A model generated the notes under the pieces. That model was not told the origin of the DNA, did not search any database, and saw nothing but the letters and a program-made list of their open reading frames with translations. From positions 2,501-66,500 of the forward strand of contig OU696574.1 in assembly GCA_916048095.2 (NCBI GenBank): DNA of 64,000 nt. Reading direction: 5' to 3'. This stretch comes from Sacculina carcini. Its lineage: Eukaryota > Arthropoda > Thecostraca > Sacculinidae. This document shows, in pieces, positions 46,983 through 58,612 of this stretch. Within the stretch, counting starts at the first letter, position 1, and every line of letters begins with the position of its first letter. The position numbers and the translations under genes are program-made.

Positions 46983-47310
46983 CTCCCATTCTGTTTATGG
47001 ATGTTACAACTGCAATTTGCTGTTCTCTGCTTCGATTCACACATGAAGTACACCGACACACTTCGCGATGTAAAACGAGCACTCAAAATATTGAATACGT
47101 ATATCTCATATAATAGCGTCTTTCCGCTAAAATTTATCAAACATCGTATCCATGTGTTATGGATGTCCTATATTATTTATCTTGAAATAAGAAGTAAATA
47201 TGTGTGATCCGCGCTGCTGACTGTATATGATACACAAAAACCAATGTATGCCCGATAATCGCCACGTTTAATCTGTCGCACGCGCATACAAATTCACATG
47301 CAGACTCACA

Positions 47311-47316
47311 TTTATT
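47311..47316 (-). terminator. Candidate poly(A) signal for the MEK gene
   Basis: AATAAA on the minus strand, about 340 bases beyond the MEK stop codon. It is the first canonical signal I noticed downstream; use is unproven. Confidence 0.35.
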
Positions 47317-47657
47317 GCTCACATCCATGTTATACACAACTACGAAGCAGGCGAACCAACAACGACAGCAAGAATGAAACAATGGACAATGAAGGGAGCT
47401 GGAATGGGACACAAGCGAGTGTAGCAACAGGTTGAAATATACAAATGTACGAGTACACACATGACTACATACTGCAAACTTGACAGTGACATGTAACACA
47501 TAGCAACACATTCCATTGAGCATCATAAACATAATATCACAAATTTACAAAAAAACACACAACAAATACATTGATACAATAAAAATCACAACACGAAAAA
47601 ACATGATAAACAATGAAGGATGCGACCAATTTAGCGCGTGAGATAATGGAACAGGCG

Positions 47658-47768
47658 TTACTGAGGAGTGTGTGTATTATTAGAGCTATCGTTGAGCTGC
47701 AGGGCGCCACACACCCACTCGGCAATGCCAACACAATCAGATTGCTCTCCGGATGTCCATGTGTGTCT
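47658..47768 (-). CDS. MAP2K1: MEK exon 8 (C-terminus and stop)
   Basis: Acceptor GGTTTTGCAG. Encodes [36 protein letters not shown] and stop. It was too short for ORF calling but lines up with the MEK C-terminus (HxWxxxxExxxVxxxxWVC) in the correct phase after exon 7. Confidence 0.85.
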   Translation of the reverse strand, partial: RHTWTSGEQSDCVGIAEWVCGALQLNDSSNNTHTPQ

Positions 47769-50700
47769 CTGCAAAACCATTAACCACGTGAATTACACTA
47801 TGTTATATCATGCTACATGCAACATGTCAGAAAAATACTCGGCCGGGAAAGTAGGAAACATAAAACTTGAAGAAATTACGCTACACCATATTGCACCAGT
47901 CCATAAAACACGATAAATAACAGAAAACATCAATAAAAACACAAATATCACCGTGATTGAGTCAAAATATATCAATGGTAAACAAATTGACTCCAAATAT
48001 TTTACCATAAAAACTGCATTTGCATGGCATGTCGTTCTATATATAAACCTCCCTCCGTAGTGCTGTTCAATTACGTTTCATCCTATTTGTCCACTAGCTG
48101 GCCAGAATTTTGTGAAGATACGATATATTGAAGGATAAAGAGAACCAGATAACGTATGCATATATATTTAACAAAGAACATGAATACATGGTGATTAGTG
48201 AATGTGCGATTACTGAGCAGTAATCACAAATTCACTAATGAAAGTCTAGTGACACGTCGCTATTGTCACTATCAAAGTGGCGTACTATTAGGGCTGCCGC
48301 TCAAACATATGTTTATGGTAATTATAATTGATCGTAAATCAGTCATCCATTATAATTAACCGGATGTAGAAATCATACTAACATATAGTAATTCAATAAA
48401 GCCAAACAGCTGACCATCCAAGAGCAGCAGATAGAAATTGATCATCTTTAAAGACAGGCTCAAACACCCAGCAACACGCACCTACACACAGATGTGCAGC
48501 AAAAGCAAAGAAATTGAACAGCCGATAGACGAGATCTATCTGCAATGCACACCTCTCAACGATTTAATAAAGGTTTACAATAAAATACACATTAAAATAT
48601 TAGCATACTAATAATTTGATTGAGCATATCATTTGTATTGCTTACAATCAGTGAGTCGAGATCGGCCCGCTCTGCTGGGTTTTTTCGTAGACATTTGTCG
48701 ACGAAATCGCTGAACTCATCTGAGAAGAGACCGGACGGCAGTCGAGGAGGAGGCTCATTAACAATGTGCTGTAACAAATCGAATATGGCCAACTGTCGCG
48801 ACATGCCTGATATCACACAAACAATTCACAATATTACCCACGAACATATTTTCAATGGCCGAATACACAAATCAATGTTTCGTCCACAATGAGCGTATTT
48901 TCTCTTCTCAGCTGCCGCAGAGTAAACCATATTTGTATTTAGTATGACATGAATTCGTGTAATTGAGCAAATCACAGTGCTAAAAAGATGGAGATAATGT
49001 GGTGTAGGTCGGGACGAATTAGATGCAGGTTGGTCGTGTCTTTCAATTGTTCATTTGGGTCGACGAGAGTGCAGTATCTGCATCCAGATAGCAGTTTAAT
49101 GACAGATACCCATGAACAGAGCCAAATAATCCGACACAAAACCAAGATACTTTCTACAACAATGAGCAGAAAGGCGAATAATGTACTGGCCTGATTTACC
49201 AGAGCCCAACGGAGTGATGCTACCCGATGCACAAGTTTCGAGCGTCGCAGAACGTGTCAGACGGTTGGTCAAGGCAGTATAGTCGGGTGCAGGTATCGGG
49301 TACACACCCAGTGCCAGTTCCACCAGAGATAAGCCAAGAGACCAAATATCCGACTGCACCGAGTAGTGAATTCCTTGCAATCTTTCCGGCTAGAGTACAA
49401 ATTCAATTTCTACCATAAAACAGCGTAAAATAACCGAGAAAGGCGTAGTCGTGCGTGACTGTTCTACACAAACGCCAAACTGAAAAACAGTTGAGAATAA
49501 AATACAATGAAAAAGCAGGATAATCGAATTAGGTACCGTAATCACCCACGTATAATGCTTACCTGAGTATAATGCTGCCTCCACGTTTGAATTGAAAAAC
49601 TCGTCTTTTTTTACATACTCATGTATAACGCTCCCCCAAAGTTTTCAGATTGTTCTGTTAAAAAACTGTTCATGTTTTTAATGAAAAAAGTTAATTCTGA
49701 CAAAAAGAATACATTTTATGAATTTCAATCAAAATACATCAAAGTCATCACCATCGCTGTACACCAAAAATTTCATGAAACTCTTCCGGAGTTAGTTTAT
49801 TGCATAATTTGATCTGCACTTACACAGATTGTGAATTTGCAAACTGTGATTTCTCACAAACCCAAGTGTAATGCTCCACAACTTTTGATGTTGAAATTTG
49901 GGACGAAAGAGGGAGCTGATTATACTTGGGTGGTTACGCAAATGACAAGCAAACATGAAGGCAATAAGTGAAGTCATGACGGATAACTGAGCGATAGAAA
50001 AGAGACCCCGACACTACAACAGAACATCGATCGTCATATACACGCAGTAAAGGCTCAGTGGACAGCAGCACTCACAGACATGTAACTGCGTGTGCCCACG
50101 AACGAGTTGGCCATGGAATCTATGAGCTGGCCAGAAACACCAAAGTCGCACAGTTTGATTTCGCCGTGACAATTGACGAGGATGTTGGACGGCTTGACAT
50201 CACGATGGATGATCTGATGTTGAGAACGCAGATACGCCAGACCCTTGAGGACCTGCATTTAAACGAAGACCAACACAGACACATCACAGTGCGCCTACTA
50301 TAATATACACCGCAACATCATACGTGTTTGTCATATAATTGTATAAGTATGATACGATAATCCGTGTCATACTCACACTTATTAATTCACAGCTCACAAA
50401 CACAAATGCGCAATTAAAGTTGAACATGTTTTCTCCGCCGACTGTACGGAAAACGATGCATGGAAAATGAATCACCAAATTCATGCATCGCATGTACAAT
50501 TCGGCAGCCAGTCCTATATGATTCACCACGAACAATGCAACAATGCAATACCTGAGCATCACAGATCCAATCTACACCGCGTTTGAACCAACAGGAGAAC
50601 TCACCAAAATAATAAAATAACTAAATAACACACTACACACTCACACAGGAACCAGGATACTAAATAACACACGACACACTCACATAAGAACCAGGAGACT

Positions 50701-53700
50701 AAATAACACACGACACACTCACATAAGAACCAGGATACTAAATAACACACGACACACTCACACAGGAACCAGGATACTAAATAACACACGACACACTCAC
50801 ACAGGAACCAGGATACTAAATAACACACGACATACTCACATAAGAACCAGGATACTAAATAACACACGACACACTCACATAAGAACCAGGATACTAAATA
50901 ACACACGACACACATAAGAACCAGGATACTAAATAACACACGACACACTCACACAGGAACCAGGATACTAAATAACACACGACACACTCACATAAGAACC
51001 AGTAGACTAAATAACACACGACACACTCACATAAGAACCAGTAGACTAAATAACACACGACACACTCACATAAGAACCAGTAGACTAAATAACACACGAC
51101 ACACTCACACAGGAACCAGGATACTAAATAACACACGACACACTCACATAAGAACCAGGATACTAAATAACACACGACACACTCACACAGGAACCAGTAG
51201 ACTAAATAACACACGACACACTCACACAGGAACCAGGATACTAAATAACACACGACACACTCACATGAGAACCAGGATACTAAATAACACACGACACACT
51301 CACATAAGAACCAGTAGACTAAATAACACACGACACACTCACACAGGAACCAGGATACTAAATAACACACGACACACTCACATAAGAACCAGTAGACTAA
51401 ATAACACACGACACACTCACATAAGAACCAGTAGACTAAATAACACACGACACACTCACATAAGAACCAGGATACTAAATAACACACGACACACTCACAC
51501 AGGAACCAGGATACTAAATAACACACGACACACTCACACAGGAACCAGGATACTAAATAACACACGACACACTCACACAGGAACCAGGATACTAAATAAC
51601 ACACGACACACTCACACAGGAACCAGGATACTAAATAACACACGACACACTCACACAGGAACCAGGATACTAAATAACACACGACACACTCACATAAGAA
51701 CCAGGATACTAAATAACACACGACACACTCACATAAGAACCAGGATACTAAATAACACACGACACACTCACATAAGAACCAGGATACTAAATAACACACG
51801 ACACACTCACATAAGAACCAGGATACTAACTAACACACGACACACTCACATAAGAACCAGGATACTAAATAACACACGACACACTCACATAAGAACCAGG
51901 ATACTAAATAACACACGACACACTCACATAAGAGCCAGGATACTAAATAACACACGACACACTCACATAAGAACCAGGATACTAAATAACACACGACACA
52001 CTCACATAAGAACCAGGATACTAACTAACACACGACACACTCACACAGGAACCAGGATACTAAATAACACACGACACACTCACATAAGAACCAGGATACT
52101 AAATAACACACGACACACTCACATAAGAACCAGGATACTACATAACACACGACACACTCACATAAGAACCAGGATACTAAATAACACACGACACACTCAC
52201 ATAAGAACCAGGATACTAAATAACACACGACACACTCACATAAGAACCAGTAGACTAAATAACACACGACACACTCACATAAGAACCAGTAGACTAAATA
52301 ACAAACGACACACTCACATAAGAACCAGGATACTAAATAACACACGACACACTCACACAGGAACCAGGATACTAAATAACACACGACACACTCACACAGG
52401 AACCAGGATACTAAATAACACACGACACACTCACACAGGAACCAGGATACTAAATAACACACGACACACTCACATAAGAACCAGGATACTAAATAACACA
52501 CGACACACTCACATAAGAACCAGGATACTAAATAACACACGACACACTCACATAAGAACCAGGATACTAAATAACACACGACACACTCACACAGGAACCA
52601 GGATACTAAATAACACACGACACACTCACATAAGAACCAGGATACTAAATAACACACGACACACTCACACAGGAACCAGGATACTAAATAACACACGACA
52701 CACTCACATAAGAACCAGTAGACTAAATAACACACGACACACTCACATAAGAACCAGGATACTAAATAACACACGACACACTCACATAAGAACCAGGATA
52801 CTAAATAACACACGACACACTCACATAAGAACCAGGATACTAAATAACACACGACACACTCACATAAGAACCAGGATACTAAATAACACACGACACACTC
52901 ACACAGGAACCAGGATACTAAATAACACACGACACACTCACATAAGAACCAGGATACTAAATAACACACGACACACTCACATAAGAACCAGGATACTAAA
53001 TAACACACGACACACTCACACAGGAACCAGGATACTAAATAACACACGACACACTCACACAGGAACCAGGATACTAAATAACACACGACACACTCACACA
53101 GGAACCAGGATACTAAATAACACACGACACACTCACACAGGAACCAGGATACTAAATAACACACGACACACTCACATAAGAACCAGGATACTAAATAACA
53201 CACGACACACTCACACAGGAACCAGGATACAAAATAACACACGACACACTCACATAAGAACCAGGATACTAAATAACACACAACACACTCACATAAGAAC
53301 CAGGATACTACATAACACACGACACACTCACATAAGAACCAGGATACTAAATAACACACGACACACTCACATAAGAACCAGTAGACTAAATAACACACGA
53401 CACACTAACACAGGAACCAGGATACTAAATAACACACGACACACTCACATAAGAACCAGTAGACTAGATAACACACGACACACTCACATAAGAACCAGGA
53501 TACTAAATAACACACGACACACTCACACAGGAACCAGGATACTAAATAACACACGACACACTCACACAGGAACCAGGATACTAAATAACACACGACACAC
53601 TCACACAGGAACCAGGATACTAAATAACACACGACACACTCACATAAGAACCAGGATACTAAATAACACACGACACACTCACATAAGAACCAGGATACTA

Positions 53701-55506
53701 AATAACACACGACACACTCACACAGGAACCAGGATACTAAATAACACACGACACACTCACATAAGAACCAGGATACTAAATAACACACGACACACTCACA
53801 CAGGAACCAGGATACTAAATAACACACGACACACTCACACAAGAACCAGGATACTAAATAACACACGACACACTCACACAGGAACCAGGATACTAAATAA
53901 CACACGACACACTCACATAAGAACCAGGATACTAAATAACACACGACACACTCACACAGGAACCAGGATACAAAATAACACACGACACACTCACATAAGA
54001 ACCAGGATACTAAATAACACACGACACACTCACATAAGAACCAGTAGACTAAATAACACACGACACGCTCACATAAGAACCAGGATACTAAATAACACAC
54101 GACACACTCACATAAGAACCAGGATACTACATAACACACGACACACTCACATAAGAACCAGGATACTAAATAACACACGACACACTCACATAAGAACCAG
54201 TAGACTAAATAACACACGACACACTCACACAGGAACCAGGATACTAAATAACACACGACACACTCACATAAGAACCAGGATACTAAATAACACACGACAC
54301 ACTCACACAGGAACCAGGATACTAAATAACACACGACACACTCACATAAGAACCAGGATACTAAATAACACACGACACACTCACATAAGAACCAGGATAC
54401 TACATAACACACGACACACTCACATAAGAACCAGGATACTAAATAACACACGACACACTCACATAAGAACCAGTAGACTAAATAACACACGACACACTCA
54501 CACAGGAACCAGGATACTAAATAACACACGACACACTCACATAAGAACCAGGATACTAAATAACACACGACACACTCACACAGGAACCAGAATACTAAAT
54601 AACACACGACACACTCACATAAGAACCAGGATACTAAATAACACACGACACACTCACATAAGAACCAGGATACTACATAACACACGACACACTCACATAA
54701 GAACCAGGATACTAAATAACACACGACACACTCACATAAGAACCAGTAGACTAAATAACACACGACACACTCACACAGGAACCAGGATACTAAATAACAC
54801 ACGACACACTCACATAAGAACCAGGATACTAAATAACACACGACACACTCACATAAGAACCAGTAGACTAAATAACACACGACACACTCACATAAGAACC
54901 AGGATACTAAATAACACACGACACACTCACATAAGAACCAGGATACTAAATAACACACGACACACTCACATAAGAACCAGGATACTAAATAACACACGAC
55001 ACACTCACATAAGAACCAGGATACTAAATAACACACGACACACTCACATAAGAACCAGGATACTAAATAACACACGACACACTCAAACAATAACCAGGCA
55101 GTGTCCAAGTACATTTGTAATGTTGCTGAGCCCCCCTCAGGATCGACCAGTGCACAAATCAACAGGAAACAGCAGCAAAAACATGCTGAAGTCAGTTATC
55201 AACGCAAAAAGGCTTTCACGACCATAAGACAAGATAATAATTGACGTTGTCATATGACAAAACTATATTCCGTAACACATTGAAAATCAAGTGTAAGATG
55301 TGCTGAGTACACAATAACACAAAGATGCATGTAATGAACACGAACAAGGACTGACAACGCTGTTGACAGACACCAATGTGAATCACCCACCTCGGCAGTG
55401 ATTTTAGACAGAATATTCTCCGGGATGTGACGAATCTTGCGAATCACTTGGTCAAGTGACCCCCCATCCATATACTCCATACAAATACTGAGTTCACCAT
55501 CACTAT

Positions 55507-55541
<35 letters not shown>

Positions 55542-57519
55542 TTGTGATTTGTGATCGATACTGAGTGGCCGTGTGTCAGTGCTCAGTGACTGTGTTGATT
55601 CTATGTTTCGACATATTAGAACATTTTGAGGACAGACGCGCTGTGGAGCTGATGAAAGAGAAAAGATGTTGAACATTCACAGCACCGTCTACGATGTAAA
55701 CTGTACAATTGTGCCAATATATGCAATTCAGGTTTTATATATGCTCCAATGGTGGTGCAAGGATTTCCCCAGTGGGTAAGGGGGACTAGAGAAAACATGC
55801 GGAGGCTCAGCGAAACACGAGGAACTCGAAATATTCATGATCAGGATTTTTGGCAGGTTTAGGAGGATGGCTCATTTCAAAGAGGGGATTCAGTGCCACA
55901 AGTCCCCCTTGGAGCCACCAATGAATTTCATATTATTCATCAACTCAAAAAACTGCATCTATCCAGACTATATTAAAAATAAGAAGAAATATAAAAAAGT
56001 TAAGAATTGATCAACCCTATTCTTCAGAAGGAAAAGTTTACTATTTTTTCAATACTATTTTTTCAGCATGTTTTGTCTAGTTTCTACATGTTCTAAACCA
56101 GTGGTTCTCAACCCTTTTCTCTTATATAAATTCGCTTTTTACATCTAAGTAAATGTCAAGAGGTCAATAGAAACAAAAACAAACGAATTTTAATTGATAA
56201 AAACACACATTTGTCCTTCTTTCCAACATTTAGCTTCCCACTTAGCAACTCTTCCATTCCCCACCAGTGGAGAATTGCCCACAGATTAAGAACCACTGTT
56301 CTAGACCAACGCATCGGCTCTGCTGCATGATCACTTTCCGAAGTCAAAACGTCAGTAAATGAAGACGTTGGAAAAATTTCATAAATGTAAAAATGCTCAC
56401 ATGAAATGCAGTACTAAACGATGCAACTGTATTAGGCGCACTGAATCTATAAAAGATGTTCTTAGTGTTTGTATGTGTTTTGTGCGAGTTTGTCGTGTGT
56501 GACAAGCATTATGACATAATACCTGTAGAAAGAACCGAAGAAGCCGACAATTTGCGGCGAGAAACACTGGTTGAGCACCTCCAACTCGCGCATTATCTGA
56601 TTTTTCGTCGACGGTTTGACTTCCAGGTGTATTAACTGGATAGAGCACGCCAGCCAGACAGTGACACATGTGGAAAATCACATAGCCTCAATGATAATAA
56701 CATGCACCCTCTTGTTCTCCGTGCTATTCTAAATCTAGTAAATGTGTTCGTGTCTGTTCTATACTTTTGAAACTTCCGTGTTCCTCGGTGTCTGTTAGGA
56801 GTTTGCCAATGTCAGCTAATACCTCCTTCACGGCTACTACGTCTGTGTGAAAGACGCCACAATAGACAAAGCATTAATAGGAAAATATCGGTGAATTGAA
56901 TGAGTGAAACCATTTTGGAGCAATGCGTGAAAGCCAGCAATGCGCCGCAGCAATGACCTTGCGTGCCATAACGATGTTAGTGGGCTGATGGAGTTCCTTG
57001 TTGACAACTCCTCCATTACCGGCGCCTAGTTCGCCCAGTTTGACAAAATCACCCGATGAAAGAGTGTTGCCAACTAGCTGCTTTTGCGCCAGGAATTGAG
57101 CGATTCTCTGGCGTGCTGACTCGCTCACGCTCAAGCCGACAAGTTGCTCGACAATGCCGTCTGTATCACCAACATTTGCACTGCACATATCACCAGCAAT
57201 CATGTACACACACACGCACACACCACAACACCAACGATAAACGTATGTGACATAAACACTACTTAAAAATAAGCATTTTGTTCAGAATACAATTGTTTCA
57301 GAATTTCTTTCCGAATACAATAGTTTTTTAAATAGAATTGAAGCTGGTAAAGCCAAGCTGGCTGGGTGAGAAGTGATTCAATACTTGCCCCGTGGAAAGC
57401 GTGCTCACATCAGACCCATGCACATCCTCGCATTGATGCTGCTGAACTTGCGAACTAATCGGCTGTTCGGTGCCGCTCAAAACGCTCGGTAATGTCAAGT
57501 TCAACTTGTTCTTCGACAT
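47658..57519 (-). CDS. MAP2K1: Dual-specificity MAP kinase kinase (MEK1/2 class), eight coding exons
   Basis: Cytosolic kinase that phosphorylates ERK-type MAP kinases on Thr and Tyr, downstream of Raf. Minus-strand exons are about 57519-57416 (3' limit uncertain), 57180-56958, 56635-56523, 55502-55391, 50252-50076, 49389-49200, 48806-48646 and 47768-47658; the phases of exons 2 to 8 join perfectly, giving about 395 aa, the usual MEK length. The N-terminus KNKLNLTL fits an ERK docking site. Then come the glycine loop GAGNGGVV, catalytic VMARK, hinge [22 protein letters not shown], activation segment [20 protein letters not shown] with both regulatory Ser, [12 protein letters not shown], a short Pro/Ser insert, [16 protein letters not shown] and the C-terminal W-V-C helix. 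Invertebrates usually have one gene for MEK1 and MEK2 (Drosophila Dsor1), so the symbol is by class. Confidence 0.95.
48192..48236. repeat. Imperfect hairpin in MEK intron 7
   Basis: TTAGTGAATGTGCGATTACT and AGTAATCACAAATTCACTAA face each other across about five bases, an 18-20 bp stem with few mismatches. Confidence 0.6.
48646..48806 (-). CDS. MAP2K1: MEK exon 7 (C-lobe)
   Basis: Acceptor GATATCAG, donor ATT|GTAAGC. Encodes [20 protein letters not shown] through to [12 protein letters not shown]. Confidence 0.95.
49200..49389 (-). CDS. MAP2K1: MEK exon 6 (P+1 loop, F helix, Pro-rich insert)
   Basis: Acceptor TACTCTAG, donor TCTG|GTAAAT. Encodes [20 protein letters not shown], then VYPIPAPD and a Ser/Thr-rich insert. 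Confidence 0.95.
49537..49936. mobile_element. MITE-like element in MEK intron 6
   Basis: CCGTAATCACCCACGTATAATG at the left is inverted at the right as ATTATACTTGGGTGGTTACG. The GTATAATGCT motif recurs at 49551, 49568 and, altered, at 49622 and 49866. The ends resemble those of pogo/Tigger-type MITEs, by recollection. No clear target duplication. The 63-aa frame at 49621 is inside it and not convincing. Confidence 0.5.
50076..50252 (-). CDS. MAP2K1: MEK exon 5 (catalytic and activation loops)
   Basis: Acceptor AAATGCAG, donor TCT|GTGAGT. Encodes [20 protein letters not shown] through to the activation segment [14 protein letters not shown]. Both MEK-specific serines are present. Confidence 0.96.
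50253..55390 (-). other. MEK intron 4, occupied by a 39-bp minisatellite
   Basis: 5138-bp intron between the hinge exon and the catalytic-loop exon. About 4.5 kb of it is minisatellite. The remaining 350 bp on the low side and 300 bp on the high side show no exon. Confidence 0.93.
50606..55095. repeat. 39-bp minisatellite, about 115 copies
   Basis: The unit is AGAACCAGGATACTAAATAA followed by CACACGACACACTCACATA. Three main variants alternate: ATAAG...GGATAC, ACAGG...GGATAC and ATAAG...GTAGAC. Rare markers (TACTACATAAC, TACAAAATAAC) give long-range spacing: TACTACATAAC recurs at exact 273-bp (7-unit) intervals near 54121, 54394 and 54667. One unit near 50909 lacks four bases. As 39 is divisible by three, both strands stay open for up to 1320 codons (51265-55227 plus; 50894-51799, 52025-53398 and 53405-55162 minus). 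None is a gene. Confidence 0.97.
55391..55502 (-). CDS. MAP2K1: MEK exon 4 (hinge)
   Basis: Acceptor GGGATAG directly after a TG microsatellite (CA on the plus strand, 55505-55537), donor GAG|GTGGGT. Encodes [20 protein letters not shown] and [15 protein letters not shown]. It flanks the minisatellite intron. Confidence 0.95.
55505..55537. repeat. CA microsatellite at the MEK intron 3 acceptor
   Basis: About 14 CA units, TG on the coding strand, immediately upstream of the exon 4 acceptor, where it acts as the pyrimidine/TG-rich tract. Confidence 0.9.
55746..55922. mobile_element. Possible small hAT-like repeat in MEK intron 3
   Basis: The right end CCCCCTTGGAGCCACCAATG (minus strand CATTGGTGGCTCCAAGGGGG) loosely matches the left CAATGGTGGTGCAAGGATTTC. 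It resembles the CAGTGGCGGC-type end at 33405. Weak. Confidence 0.3.
56099..56298. mobile_element. hAT (Charlie-type) MITE with 8-bp target duplication
   Basis: 200 bp, starting CAGTGGTTCTCAACCC and ending GATTAAGAACCACTG, the classic hAT/Charlie terminal repeat. Flanks TTCTAAAC (56091-56098) and TTCTAGAC (56299-56306) are an 8-bp duplication with one mismatch and fit the hAT preference for a central CTAG. It lies in MEK intron 3. Confidence 0.9.
56523..56635 (-). CDS. MAP2K1: MEK exon 3 (C-helix)
   Basis: Acceptor CTATCCAG, donor TACAG|GTATTA. Encodes [20 protein letters not shown] then [17 protein letters not shown]; the final AG joins T of the next exon to make Ser. Confidence 0.95.
56958..57180 (-). 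CDS. MAP2K1: MEK exon 2 (N-lobe, glycine loop, catalytic Lys)
   Basis: Acceptor ATATGTGCAG, donor AAG|GTCATT. Encodes the regulatory helix region ([19 protein letters not shown]), [10 protein letters not shown] and VMARK. Confidence 0.93.
57416..57519 (-). CDS. MAP2K1: MEK exon 1 (coding part)
   Basis: Starts [16 protein letters not shown]. The exon may extend upstream as 5' UTR to an acceptor-like TATATGCAG at 57551. The next exon needs a phase-2 donor; the only downstream choice is GG|GTCTGA at 57416, a weak site. Stronger-looking donors GAT|GTGAGC (57409) and CAA|GTATTG (57385) are phase 0 and would break the frame. Confidence 0.75.
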
Positions 57520-57551
57520 GTCCACCGCACAAATGCGATCATAGGAAGAAC

Positions 57552-58286
57552 CTGCATATATGAACAAATGATACTACGTCACGACAAAAAATATTGTAAT
57601 AGGATGGAGAGCAACTATAAGTTTCATAAATACAACACAAACGATGAATTCTAGGAATAATAGTGAGCCAGCAGAATTGGAACAAGTATTAAGAGGTGTG
57701 GCGGCAAGGAGTAGGATGAAGTACGAAGCGACAGGATTGATTAATTATTTTGATAAAGCTTGAATAAATAAACACAACACAAGGGCCACCACAAAATACA
57801 GTTATCCATTTGAACCCGAGTAAATCTAAGCTCGAAAGAAAGCACCGCTATAAAGATGAAAATCAAGGGACAGAAAAAACTAAAACTCACCATGAATTTA
57901 CGACACAAGGGTAATAAAACTTATGAGTAAAATCCAGCGCTTAGTACCAAACTGACCTCAGAGCTGCCAAGCATAATATCAGAAAAAAGAACGAAAAGAA
58001 TAGAGAAATCCCGAACAAAGTCGGGTGTGCTCTTTAGTATGAAACAAACGATATCACCCCAAAACACCAAAGCTTTTTCAAAAAAAAGTTTTTTGCCAAA
58101 AAATCCCGACCAAAAACACCATATTTTCTGTTTCCTTTACAAAATCATGCATAGAAGTTAAATTATAGAAATGATGTATTTGGGATGCAAAATTAAGTAT
58201 TTTTATCAGCATATAAGTTATTTATGATATTAGCGGCCTATCGAATTTAACAATCATTAAATATGCATAATGAAATTGTTAAAGTT
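57552..58286. other. MEK upstream region without recognised gene
   Basis: Probably contains the MEK promoter and 5' UTR exon(s), which cannot be placed. A short plus-strand frame at 57644-57763 (MNSRNNSEPAELEQVLRGVA, then a basic stretch) ends in TGA directly followed by AATAAATAAA. Too short to call. Confidence 0.35.
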
Positions 58287-58612
58287 TAAAGGTTAAATGC
58301 CTAAGTGGCAGCTGCTACACGGGAAGAAGCCGAAGCTTATGAACACACAGGTGTGCCCCGTGCAGCTCGCTGCCACCGCAGAACCGACCCTCTCCACGCT
58401 ATGGCGCCACAAGAACGTAAGACGTATTAGAGAGGGCCACCTCCCCAGAATGCATGACACAACTCATGACTGATATCTGGTACCATCATTTTCTGCTGGG
58501 TGGACAGGGGCTGTGGGATTGTAGAATTCGCCCAATGAAATTCTGCTCAGCCGGGTTTCGAACCACGGACCTCCCGCTTGTGAGGCGGGTGTGCTAACAA
58601 CTGTACGTTCGT
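58287..58612 (-). mobile_element. tRNA-Val-derived SINE, copy 2 (full head)
   Basis: On the minus strand the 5' head reads GTTGTTAGCACACCCGCC, CTCACAAGCGGGAGG and GGTTCGAAACC. This gives box A (58586-58597), an anticodon arm CCCGC-CTCACAA-GCGGG with anticodon CAC (Val) at 58580-58582, and a perfect box B (58554-58564). A unique body of about 245 bp matching 35405-35664 follows, ending near 58287. The acceptor stem is not tRNA-like, so this is a pol III SINE and not a tRNA gene. It lies between the divergent MEK and COMMD2 genes. Confidence 0.8.
58554..58597 (-). promoter_or_regulatory. Internal RNA polymerase III promoter (boxes A and B) of the SINE
   Basis: Box B GGTTCGAAACC and box A-like TTAGCACACCCG are at tRNA-like spacing on the minus strand. 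Confidence 0.7.

Noticed and set aside
47609..47785. 58-aa plus-strand frame starting MKDATNLARE
   Set aside because: It overlaps the minus-strand terminal MEK exon, which aligns with the family and has matching splice phase; the plus frame is its shadow.
50606..55095. CRISPR-like array
   Set aside because: Units are directly contiguous with no unique spacers, in a eukaryotic intron.
51265..55227. 1320-codon plus-strand frame and 301-, 457- and 585-codon minus-strand frames
   Set aside because: They are produced by a 39-bp tandem repeat whose length is divisible by three, inside a MEK intron. Both strands are open at once.
57644..57763. 39-aa plus frame followed by AATAAA
   Set aside because: Too short, no recognised domain and no upstream exon; left as a note in the intergenic entry.
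58554..58612. Genuine tRNA-Val gene
   Set aside because: Boxes A and B and the anticodon arm are present, but no matching acceptor stem, and a long SINE body follows.
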